A stretch of 64,000 nucleotides of DNA, from assembly GCF_009827445.1 (NCBI RefSeq), contig NZ_WTYI01000001.1:840172-904171 (forward strand), written 5' to 3'. This document shows positions 57,237 to 64,000 of the stretch, piece after piece. Under the pieces are notes generated by a model. It was given only the letters and a program-made list of their open reading frames with translations, was not told where the DNA came from and made no database searches. Both the position numbers and the translations under genes were made by a program. The number at the start of each line of letters is the position of its first letter. Position 1 is the first letter of the stretch. This DNA is from Qipengyuania aquimaris (lineage in GTDB: Bacteria; Pseudomonadota; Alphaproteobacteria; Sphingomonadales; Sphingomonadaceae).

Positions 57237-57247
57237 GAATGTGGAAC
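57233..57247. promoter_or_regulatory. lexA: SOS (LexA) box of lexA
   Basis: GAAC-N7-GAAC, which is GTTC-N7-GTTC on the lexA strand, the direct-repeat SOS box of alphaproteobacteria. It directly abuts the proposed -10 (57248-57253), placing bound LexA over the transcription start. Confidence 0.85.
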
Positions 57248-57275
57248 AATTAGGCAACCAATTTTCGTAAGTCAA
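57248..57275 (-). promoter_or_regulatory. lexA: Promoter of lexA
   Basis: On the minus strand, TTGACT (57270-57275) and CTAATT (57248-57253) separated by 16 bases. Sits next to the SOS box, as expected for a LexA-controlled promoter. Confidence 0.65.
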
Positions 57276-57324
57276 GCAATTCAGCCATTTCGGAGGTGAT
57301 TGCAGCGGAACAACCGTTCTCGTT

Positions 57325-57798
57325 TCAGTCCCGGGCGTGCCAGTCGCCGGATTTGCCACCGGTCTTGGCGATCAGGCGGATGCCGTCGATCCGCATTCCC
57401 TCATCGAGCGCCTTGCCCATGTCGTATAGGGTGAGCAAGGCGACGCTCGCGGCGGTCAGCGCCTCCATCTCCACACCGGTCTTGCCATTAAGCGAAGCTG
57501 TTGCAACGACTCGTATGGCATCGTCTTCAGGGTGGAACTCTATAGAAACAGCTTCGAGACCCAGCGGGTGGCACAGCGGGATCAACTCACCGGTCTTCTT
57601 CGCCGCCATTATACCCGCAATGCGGGCGGCGGCGATTGCGTCACCCTTTGGCAGATCGCCTTGCGTGATCGCGGCGAGCCCTTCGGCAGTCATGAGAATT
57701 CGGCCTTCGGCAGTTGCAGAGCGCCGTGTCACCAGCTTGCCCGATACGTCGACCATGTGAGCCGCGCCGTCTTCGTCAAGATGCGTCAGCTTACTCAT
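57325..57798 (-). CDS. moaC: Cyclic pyranopterin monophosphate synthase
   Basis: 157 residues. Converts the MoaA product to cPMP in molybdenum-cofactor synthesis. Conserved [29 protein letters not shown] core (key Lys, His) and the C-terminal [23 protein letters not shown] with [14 protein letters not shown] (active-site Lys). The ATG overlaps the trpC stop (ATGA), so it is the last gene of the trp unit. No moeA is between it and lexA. Confidence 0.95.
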   Translation of the reverse strand: MSKLTHLDEDGAAHMVDVSGKLVTRRSATAEGRILMTAEGLAAITQGDLPKGDAIAAARIAGIMAAKKTGELIPLCHPLGLEAVSIEFHPEDDAIRVVATASLNGKTGVEMEALTAASVALLTLYDMGKALDEGMRIDGIRLIAKTGGKSGDWHARD

Positions 57799-58598
57799 GC
57801 CTTTGCGGCTTTTTCACCGTGCAACAGGCGACGCGTTGCGAGTTCGACATCGGGCTGTCTCATCAGGCTTTCACCGACGAGGAAGCTTTTCACACCCGAT
57901 TGGGCGAGACGGAGGCAATCATCATGCGTGAAGATTCCGCTCTCTCCCACCAACAGGGCATTCTCAGGAGCAAACGCTGCAAGCCGTTCGGTGGTGGCAA
58001 GATCGGTCTCGAAGGTCTTCAGATTGCGATTGTTGACACCAAGCAGGCGCGATCGGAGGCTGCTCGCGCGGGCAAGCTCTTCCTCGTCGTGAACCTCGAC
58101 CAGGACATCCATGCCGCGCTCGATCGCCGCAGCTTCGATCTCCGCCATTGCTCCATCGTCCAGTGCGGCGACGATGATGAGGATCGCGTCGGCCCCGAGG
58201 GCACGCGCTTCGGCAACCTGCCAAGGATCGACCATAAAGTCCTTGCGCAAAACAGGGAGGTCACAAGCTGCGCGCGCCTCGACCAGATAGTCCTCGTGAC
58301 CCTGGAAATATGGCGCGTCGGTCAGCACCGACAGGCAACTTGCCCCGCCGGCGGCATAAGCGCGCGCATGGTCGGCCGGTGCGAAATCGTCCCGGATCAA
58401 CCCTTTGGAGGGCGAAGCTTTCTTGATTTCCGCGATCAGGCCGAAGCCCGATTGCTGAGCTTTTTCGAGCGCTTTCATGAACCCGCGCGGTTCTGTCTGT
58501 CCGGCCGCGCGGCTGTCCAGGTGGTCGAGCGTTGCGCCCCTGCGCCGCGCCGCGACTTCGTCACGCTTAGTGGCGCAAATTTCGTCGAGCTTGTTCAT
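57795..58598 (-). CDS. trpC: Indole-3-glycerol-phosphate synthase
   Basis: 267 residues, TIM barrel; closes the indole ring in tryptophan synthesis. [11 protein letters not shown] (catalytic Lys), [15 protein letters not shown] (catalytic Lys), IIVAALDD and LLVGESGIF are all in place. Monofunctional (no TrpF domain). Overlaps trpD (ATGA) and moaC (ATGA). Confidence 0.96.
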   Translation of the reverse strand: MNKLDEICATKRDEVAARRRGATLDHLDSRAAGQTEPRGFMKALEKAQQSGFGLIAEIKKASPSKGLIRDDFAPADHARAYAAGGASCLSVLTDAPYFQGHEDYLVEARAACDLPVLRKDFMVDPWQVAEARALGADAILIIVAALDDGAMAEIEAAAIERGMDVLVEVHDEEELARASSLRSRLLGVNNRNLKTFETDLATTERLAAFAPENALLVGESGIFTHDDCLRLAQSGVKSFLVGESLMRQPDVELATRRLLHGEKAAKA

Positions 58599-59587
58599 TG
58601 CGCCAGTGCAATCCAGTCGGTCAGCAGCTTGCGGGCACGGCCGCTGTCGATTGCCTCGGCAGCGAGTTCGGCAGCCTCCGTCCAGTCGTCGGATTTTCCC
58701 GCCACGATCAAGGTAGCAGCGGCATTGAAGAGCACCGCATCGCGATAGGCGCCGGGTGTCCCGAACAGCAGCGCTTCCAGAGCCTTTGCGTTGTGTAGGG
58801 GACCTCCGCCGCGAATGGCTTCGACGGGAGCGTGGGCAAGATTGGCCTGCACCGCGACGACCCGGCGCATTTCGAAATCATGGTCGCGCACATCGGCAAG
58901 TTCGTTACCGCCTGCAAGCGACAGTTCGTCGAGACCTTCGTCACCGGAAACGATGAAGCTGCGCTCCGTCCCGAGAGTGGCCTTGGCCCTTGCATAGATC
59001 GGGACATAGGCGGGCCGGGCGATCCCGATAAGCTGGCGCTTCACTCCGGCCGGATTGGACAGCGGACCCATCAGGTTGAAGATTGTTCGAACACCCAGCT
59101 TCTGGCGGATGGGCTGGATGCGCCCCATCGCCGGGTGGTGGTTCTTCGCGAACAGGAAGCAGATGCCGAGTTTCTCAAGCGTTTTCTCGGCGGTGCGGCC
59201 GACGGCATCCATGTCGAGGCCGAGAGCTTCCAGCGTATCGGCGGCCCCGGACTTGGAGCTTGCGGCACGATTGCCATGCTTGGCGACCGGAACCCCGCAG
59301 GAAGCGATGACCAGGCTGACAGCGGTCGAAACATTCAGGGTGTGGTGGCCGTCACCGCCGGTGCCGCAGCAATCGACAGTGCCTTCGGGCGCTTCAATCG
59401 GGATCAGACGGGCACGCAAAGCACGGGCCGCGCCTGCAATTTCTTCCGCCGTCTCGCTACGCGAGGACATATCTACGAGAAAGCGAGCAATCTCCTCGTC
59501 GCTGGTCTCGCCATCCAGGATCCAGCCGAAAACCTCTTCGGATTGGGCCGCATCGAGATGTGTGTCTGCAGAGGGTAGCTGTTTCAT
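58595..59587 (-). CDS. trpD: Anthranilate phosphoribosyltransferase
   Basis: 330 residues. Transfers phosphoribose from PRPP to anthranilate. [20 protein letters not shown] (PRPP loop, key GTGGD) and [16 protein letters not shown] (key H-G-N-R and S-G) are diagnostic. ATG 59587 overlaps the trpG stop (ATGA); an ATG 9 codons upstream lies inside trpG and was rejected. Confidence 0.96.
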   Translation of the reverse strand: MKQLPSADTHLDAAQSEEVFGWILDGETSDEEIARFLVDMSSRSETAEEIAGAARALRARLIPIEAPEGTVDCCGTGGDGHHTLNVSTAVSLVIASCGVPVAKHGNRAASSKSGAADTLEALGLDMDAVGRTAEKTLEKLGICFLFAKNHHPAMGRIQPIRQKLGVRTIFNLMGPLSNPAGVKRQLIGIARPAYVPIYARAKATLGTERSFIVSGDEGLDELSLAGGNELADVRDHDFEMRRVVAVQANLAHAPVEAIRGGGPLHNAKALEALLFGTPGAYRDAVLFNAAATLIVAGKSDDWTEAAELAAEAIDSGRARKLLTDWIALAQ

Positions 59588-60198
59588 GCCGGAACCTTGG
59601 CGGGGATACCGCAAATCTTGAGGAAGTTCGCGAGAAGGGCATGGCCATGCTCTGTCGCGATGCTTTCAGGGTGGAACTGCACGCCGTGAATGGGCAACAC
59701 GCGGTGGCGGAAGCCCATGACGCTGATCCCGTCGAGACCCGGGGTTTCGCTATGCGCATTCGCTGACAGGGTGTCGGGAATTTCTTCGACTACGAGCGAG
59801 TGATAACGGGTCGCGAGGAACGGCGATGGCAGCCCTTCGAAGACGCCAGTCGCGTCATGCGTTACCGGGCTGGTCTTGCCATGCATCAAGCCGCCACGAA
59901 CCACCTTGCCGCCAAAATGCTGGCCGATGGCCTGATGTCCGAGGCACACCCCGAGGAGCGGTTTTCCCGCATCGGCAGCAGCAGCGACGAGATCGAGGCT
60001 CACGCCCGCCTCGTTCGGTGTGCAGGGGCCGGGCGAGATCAGGAAACCGGCAGCGCCGCTGTCCAAAGCCTGTGCGGCGGTGATGGCGTCATTGCGAACG
60101 ACTTCGACCTCGGCCCCCAGCTCCATAAGATAGTGGACGAGGTTGAAAGTGAAGCTGTCGTAATTGTCGACGACGAGGATAGATCGGTTTTCGGTCAT
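59584..60198 (-). CDS. trpG: Anthranilate synthase glutamine amidotransferase component
   Basis: 204 residues. Class I glutaminase that supplies ammonia to TrpE, perhaps shared with para-aminobenzoate synthase. [15 protein letters not shown] at the N-terminus, nucleophile Cys in [10 protein letters not shown], and His/Glu in [14 protein letters not shown] are typical, as is LMHGKTS. Start MTENRS (60198) was chosen over an ATG four codons upstream. The gap to pip is 59 bases. Confidence 0.95.
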   Translation of the reverse strand: MTENRSILVVDNYDSFTFNLVHYLMELGAEVEVVRNDAITAAQALDSGAAGFLISPGPCTPNEAGVSLDLVAAAADAGKPLLGVCLGHQAIGQHFGGKVVRGGLMHGKTSPVTHDATGVFEGLPSPFLATRYHSLVVEEIPDTLSANAHSETPGLDGISVMGFRHRVLPIHGVQFHPESIATEHGHALLANFLKICGIPAKVPA

Positions 60199-60257
60199 TC
60201 GGCTCGTCAATGGCTGGGCAGGCGACGGGTTTCAAGCAAGCTTTGCGTCGCGCGGCG

Positions 60258-61220
60258 TCAGGCCTGCTTGCCGGCCAATTCGTCGGTCGCGCGCACGAGC
60301 CCGTCGACTATGCCCGGCTCGCTCGCGCTGTGACCGGCATCATGGACTATGTGCAGCTTGGCTTCGGGCCACGCTTTCTTGAGCGCCCAGGCGCTGGTCG
60401 GAGGGGTACAGATGTCGTGACGCCCTTGCACGATGATGCCCGGGATGCCGGCAATATTGCCGATGTCGCGGAGCAGCTGCGCTTCTTCGAGGTAGAAGTC
60501 ATTGAGGAAGTAGCGCGCACAGATACGCGCGAAAGGCAGCGCCTTGGACGCGTCGGCAAAGCTTTCCAGCAAATCGTGGTTGGGCAATAGCGTCGCCACC
60601 TGGCCTTCCCAGATCGACCACGCCTTTGCCGCAGTCAGCCTTGTATCCTGATCATCGCTCGTCAGGCGCGCGTAATAGGCTTTAACCAGGTCGTCGCGTT
60701 CGTCTTCGGGAATGATCGAGATAAAATCGTCCCACGCTTCCGCCATGATCTGGCTCGCGCCATAACGATAAAGCCAGCCTTTCTCCTCCGCGCGGGCGAG
60801 GAAGACACCGCGCAGGACAAGTTCGCTGACCCGCTCGGGGTATTTCTGCGCATAGGCGAGCGCGAGCGTAGAACCCCAGCTACCGCCGAATGCCTGCCAC
60901 TTCTCGTAGCCGCACATTTCGCGCAGGCGCTCAATATCCTCGACGATCCGCCAGGTATCATTGTTCTCGATCTCGGCGAAGGGAAGTGACTTTCCGCAGC
61001 CGCGCTGGTCGAACAGCAGGACGTCATAAAGTTCCGGGTCCCACTGGCGCCGATGGTCGGGACTCATCCCGCCGCCCGGTCCACCGTGGAGAAATACCGC
61101 AGGCTTCGCCCCTGGTGTGCCGACGCGTTCGTAATACAGCGAATGACATTCGCCGACGTCGAGCATCCCGGTCTCGTAGGGCTCTATCTCCGGATAGAGC
61201 GTCCGCAGATCATTCGTCAT
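60258..61220 (-). CDS. pip: Proline iminopeptidase
   Basis: 320 residues, alpha/beta-hydrolase (S33 family). Removes N-terminal proline from peptides. HGGPGGG oxyanion loop, nucleophile Ser in FGGSWGSTLALAYAQ, catalytic Asp in GRHDICTPP and His in DAGHSASEPG are all visible, and DQRGCGKS and the cap helices match. The start at 61220 overlaps the glycosidase stop by 11 bases. Its place within the trp unit is unusual but no metabolic link is obvious. Confidence 0.94.
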   Translation of the reverse strand: MTNDLRTLYPEIEPYETGMLDVGECHSLYYERVGTPGAKPAVFLHGGPGGGMSPDHRRQWDPELYDVLLFDQRGCGKSLPFAEIENNDTWRIVEDIERLREMCGYEKWQAFGGSWGSTLALAYAQKYPERVSELVLRGVFLARAEEKGWLYRYGASQIMAEAWDDFISIIPEDERDDLVKAYYARLTSDDQDTRLTAAKAWSIWEGQVATLLPNHDLLESFADASKALPFARICARYFLNDFYLEEAQLLRDIGNIAGIPGIIVQGRHDICTPPTSAWALKKAWPEAKLHIVHDAGHSASEPGIVDGLVRATDELAGKQA

Positions 61221-62061
61221 CCGATGTATCCTTCCTTTCGACCACCACGATCGGACCGATGGGGGCACCGGTGTCGAGTCTTTCCGTAGCGGGGTTCCAG
61301 AGCGCCGACACGTTCCCATCAAGAAAAAGGGCATCGGTGGCGTTCAGTTCGTCTTTGAAGAAGCGGGCCAGCTTCCCGAACGAAAGCGGGGCATTGGAAA
61401 TCACGAAGTGCGCCCGTCCACGTTCGTCCATCCCGACTCCGTTGCGCACAAACCGTGATGGACCGTCGCGGGTTATCTCGGGATGGATTTCGCCATCAAT
61501 CACCAACATCGGTCCGGATTGCGTCCCGAATTCCGGTCGGTCGGAAACATTGGCGAGGAAATCATCAGTCGTTCGGATCTCCCACTGATCCCCGGTGCCG
61601 AAAAACACCCCGTTGGGTTTCATGTGGAAGTTGCCGTCACCGTCGTTTGTATTGAGAGTTGCCAGACGCTGCGAATTCACCACGAAATATCCGATCGGTC
61701 GCCCGTCCTCGCCGTACATCCCCGCGTTCATTGCAAAAGCCAGACCGCTCGCACCGCGAGCACGGGAAAAGGCCGTCAAACTGCGGTAGGGATCGCCGCC
61801 ATCGGGTCCCAACGTCATGGCAATCCGGTGACGCGACGGCACCGCAAGGCAATGTGTGAGTGAGGTATCCTCGAAAATGATCGCACGACAGGCGCTTTCC
61901 ACCTGGGACGTGACCGATGATGCGCCTGATGCGGAAGGCGACGGGGAAGGCGATGCCTCCGCCTGACCGTCGATGCGGGTGCGCGTGACTGGTTCCCCCG
62001 CTGGCGGCGGCTCGCAAGAGGAAAGGATCAGGGCTGAAAGTGCGACCAGAACGTATTTCAT
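61210..62061 (-). CDS. Phosphodiester glycosidase-family lipoprotein (NAGPA-like, DUF2233)
   Basis: 283 residues. Lipobox LSSC after MKYVLVALSALI (C16), then a Ser/Pro linker (PSPSPSAS). The domain with FAMNAGMYGEDGRPIGY, FHMKPNGVFF, QSGPMLVIDGE, RNGVGMD and ATDALFLDGNVSALW matches the family of human uncovering enzyme and bacterial YlzA/StaR-type phosphodiester glycosidases. Possibly acts on cell-surface sugars. ATGA overlap with trpE upstream. The glycosidase activity is a family attribute, not shown here. Confidence 0.87.
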   Translation of the reverse strand: MKYVLVALSALILSSCEPPPAGEPVTRTRIDGQAEASPSPSPSASGASSVTSQVESACRAIIFEDTSLTHCLAVPSRHRIAMTLGPDGGDPYRSLTAFSRARGASGLAFAMNAGMYGEDGRPIGYFVVNSQRLATLNTNDGDGNFHMKPNGVFFGTGDQWEIRTTDDFLANVSDRPEFGTQSGPMLVIDGEIHPEITRDGPSRFVRNGVGMDERGRAHFVISNAPLSFGKLARFFKDELNATDALFLDGNVSALWNPATERLDTGAPIGPIVVVERKDTSDDE

Positions 62062-63572
62062 TGACCGTAACCGGGTTCCTTGGCGAGGCGAATGGCATCG
62101 CGTGCTGCTGCAAATAGCGCACCTGCCTTCGCTTCGCATTCTCGTTGTTCATAGCTGGGGTCGCTATCGGCCACGATCCCCGCGCCCGCCTGGACGTGCA
62201 TGGTCCCGTCCTGGATGACCGCGGTCCTCAGGACAATGCAACTGTCGAGTGTGCCGTCGGGTGCGAAGTAGCCGACACCACCTGCGTATGCACCGCGCTT
62301 CGCCGGTTCGAGTTCTGCAATGATTTCGCAGGCACGGACCTTGGGCGCGCCGCTGACCGTGCCGGCAGGAAAGCCCGCGAACATGGCATCGAGCGCGTCG
62401 AACCTGCTATCGAGCGTGCCGGTGACATTGCTGACAATGTGCATGACGTGGCTATATCGTTCGACCGTATAGCTGTCCGTGACGGTGACGGACCCGCTCT
62501 GCGCCACCCGCCCGACATCATTGCGGCCGAGGTCGAGCAACATCAGGTGTTCTGCCAGTTCTTTGGGATCTGCAAGCAGCGAGGCTTCCGCTTCCCGGTC
62601 GAGAGCGGGAGTGGTTCCGCGAGGCCTGGTCCCGGCAATAGGCCGGATCGTCACTTCGTTATGGCGCACCCTGACGAGGATTTCCGGGCTGGAACCGACA
62701 ATCGCGAACCCCGGCATGTCGAGGAAATAAAGGAACGGAGAGGGGTTCACACGCCTCAGGGAGCGATATAGCGCGATCGGAGGAAGGGGGAACGGCGCGG
62801 TGAAGCGCTGGGACAGTACGACCTGGAAGATATCGCCAGCAGCGATGTATTCCTTGGCACGCACTACCATCGTTTCGTAATCTTCCGTCCCCATTGTGGG
62901 TTGTGGCTTGATGTCGGGGAGGGCCGATGTGTCCTCGCGAACAGGAGCGACAGCTCCACTCAGGCGCGCCAGAGTTGTGTCGATTGTCTCCGCCGCACGC
63001 GAGACCAGGTCTTCGTGATCCGCATCATCGGGCCACAAGGGCGCGATGCAGAACAATTGGTCCGACAAATTGTCGAAAATGAGGATGAGGGTGGGCCGGA
63101 CGAAAAGCATGTCCGGAACTTCGAGCGGCGCGGATTTGGGCCGTGGGAGTTTTTCTACGAGTCCGATTGTTTCATAGCCAAAGTATCCTACCAGACACGC
63201 AAGGGCGGGCGGCAGGTCTTCGGGCACATCGAAACGGCATTCGGCTAACAGATCACGTAGTGCGTCCAGTGTCGGCGCGGTGCACGCTTCGAATGCTTCG
63301 CGGTCGCGCTTCCAGGCGCGGTTGATTGCTGCACTGTCGCCCTCGGCACGAAAGACGAGATCGGGGTCCAGCCCAAGTAGGCTGTAACGCCCGCGCACTT
63401 CTCCGCCCTCGACCGATTCAAGCAGGAAATCGCCACGCCCATCCTCCATGAGATTAAGCGCAGCCCCGACCGGGGTCACGGTATCGGCTACGACCTTGCG
63501 CCAGACGAGGGAAGGGCGACCGGCTTCCAGTTCCGCACGGGCGCGTTCGGTTCCCTCGAGATTGTTCGCCAA
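62058..63572 (-). CDS. trpE: Anthranilate synthase component I
   Basis: 504 residues. Converts chorismate to anthranilate. N-terminal LLES (in DFLLESVEGGE) is the tryptophan feedback-binding motif. The chorismate-binding domain has IAGTRPRG, DLGRNDVGRV, HIVSNVTG and AGVGYF with AGAGIVADSDP. The start is 8 bases after the ppiD-like stop, leaving no room for a leader peptide or attenuator. It overlaps the glycosidase start (ATGA). Confidence 0.96.
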   Translation of the reverse strand: MANNLEGTERARAELEAGRPSLVWRKVVADTVTPVGAALNLMEDGRGDFLLESVEGGEVRGRYSLLGLDPDLVFRAEGDSAAINRAWKRDREAFEACTAPTLDALRDLLAECRFDVPEDLPPALACLVGYFGYETIGLVEKLPRPKSAPLEVPDMLFVRPTLILIFDNLSDQLFCIAPLWPDDADHEDLVSRAAETIDTTLARLSGAVAPVREDTSALPDIKPQPTMGTEDYETMVVRAKEYIAAGDIFQVVLSQRFTAPFPLPPIALYRSLRRVNPSPFLYFLDMPGFAIVGSSPEILVRVRHNEVTIRPIAGTRPRGTTPALDREAEASLLADPKELAEHLMLLDLGRNDVGRVAQSGSVTVTDSYTVERYSHVMHIVSNVTGTLDSRFDALDAMFAGFPAGTVSGAPKVRACEIIAELEPAKRGAYAGGVGYFAPDGTLDSCIVLRTAVIQDGTMHVQAGAGIVADSDPSYEQRECEAKAGALFAAARDAIRLAKEPGYGQ

Positions 63573-63580
63573 GAGCGCTC

Positions 63581-64000
63581 TCAGTTCGTTTCGCCGAGCA
63601 ATTGGCGGCGCACAGCCGCAATTGCATCGGGATTGCGTTCGACACCGACTTCAGCGCGCATCGCGGCGATCATCTGTTCCGAAAGCTCTGCCGCCCAACC
63701 CTGCGATATCTGGCCTTTCGCCTGCGCTACAAGCGGGTCGTTCTCTTCGAGCTCGCCGAGCGAGATGTCTTCCAGCGCCACGACATACCAGCCCTGATCC
63801 TGGCTGCCTTGCAGCTTTTTCGTGGTCCCCTCTGCCATCGAGAAGAAGAGTGCCAACGGCGCGGGTACGCTTGCATTACGCATCTGCGCGATTTCTTGGC
63901 GGGTGATGTTGACACCATCCGGATTGGGAAGGGTGACATCCTCGGCTGACAGGGCAGCTGCCAGGCTTGCACCATCCTCAATCCTTTTGAGAACGCGATC
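63581..64000 (-). CDS. PpiD-like periplasmic peptidyl-prolyl isomerase, C-terminal part
   Basis: Incomplete: the frame is open at base 64000 and only about 139 C-terminal residues are seen. They carry ITRQEIAQM, LALFFSMAEGTTKKL, GWYVVALEDI and the late helix (LSEQMIAAMRAEVGVERNPDAIAAVRRQL, key residues near the stop), which match the end of alphaproteobacterial SurA_N/PpiD proteins. It heads the leftward trp operon within this window. The 5' part lies beyond the right edge. Confidence 0.75.
   Translation of the reverse strand, partial: DRVLKRIEDGASLAAALSAEDVTLPNPDGVNITRQEIAQMRNASVPAPLALFFSMAEGTTKKLQGSQDQGWYVVALEDISLGELEENDPLVAQAKGQISQGWAAELSEQMIAAMRAEVGVERNPDAIAAVRRQLLGETN

Noticed and set aside
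57200..57324. A possible moeA remnant between moaC and lexA
   Set aside because: Only 125 bases, filled by the lexA promoter and SOS box; no moeA-like sequence seen.

Overview
The window is about 62-64 % GC and carries a compact chromosomal gene set typical of an alphaproteobacterium, most likely order Sphingomonadales (Erythrobacteraceae-like). The signs are a 14-subunit nuo operon followed by birA-coaX-rnj-DUF1467, an RNase E ending in a GWW motif with an acidic insertion in its S1 domain, a GTTC-N7-GTTC SOS box at lexA, and trpE/G/D/C next to moaC, lexA, comEC, gltX and gltA. Assignment to family level is inference. I found no tRNA, rRNA, insertion sequence, prophage or CRISPR array. Almost every base is coding and many neighbours are joined by 4-base ATGA/GTGA/TTGA overlaps.

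Layout. 1-8806: the end of an asparagine synthase; a leftward sdhB / PaaI-type thioesterase / zapE group; and a surface-glycan-like set (HAD phosphatase, CDP-glycerol-phosphotransferase-like protein, flippase, nucleotidyltransferase, methyltransferase). 8812-18840: RNase E leftward, then cell-wall amidase, PBP1A, release factor 2, a lipoprotein-type methyltransferase and a nitronate-monooxygenase-like flavoprotein. 18847-25874: small and catabolic genes, including an orphan small gene, a SnoaL-like protein, a D-glycerate dehydrogenase-like protein, an SH3 protein, lipoproteins, a thiolase and a coniferyl-aldehyde-type dehydrogenase. 25993-41315: complete nuoA-N (respiratory complex I) with three extra, translationally coupled genes. 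These are a lipoprotein between nuoC and nuoD, a 47-residue two-helix membrane protein between nuoE and nuoF, and a 63-residue membrane protein between nuoG and nuoH. 41312-44759: birA, coaX, rnj and a DUF1467 gene continue the same transcription unit.

44764-51414: a poorly characterised region. A leftward 869-residue membrane-anchored coiled-coil protein diverges from a rightward four-gene group. That group encodes an Hpt-like protein whose phospho-histidine position is Glu, a membrane protein with a nucleotidyltransferase-like N-terminus, an all-helical protein of unknown function, and a histidine-kinase-like protein whose H-box histidine is Pro but whose ATP-binding boxes are intact. This is the best candidate in the window for an undescribed system. 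51466-64000: gltX-gltA leftward, comEC rightward, lexA with its SOS-controlled promoter, then a leftward operon (transcription order ppiD-like, trpE, phosphodiester glycosidase lipoprotein, proline iminopeptidase, trpG, trpD, trpC, moaC).

Starts were chosen from ribosome-binding sites, overlaps with neighbours and family length; uncertain ones are stated in the entries. All functional calls rest on motif recognition by eye, with no database search.
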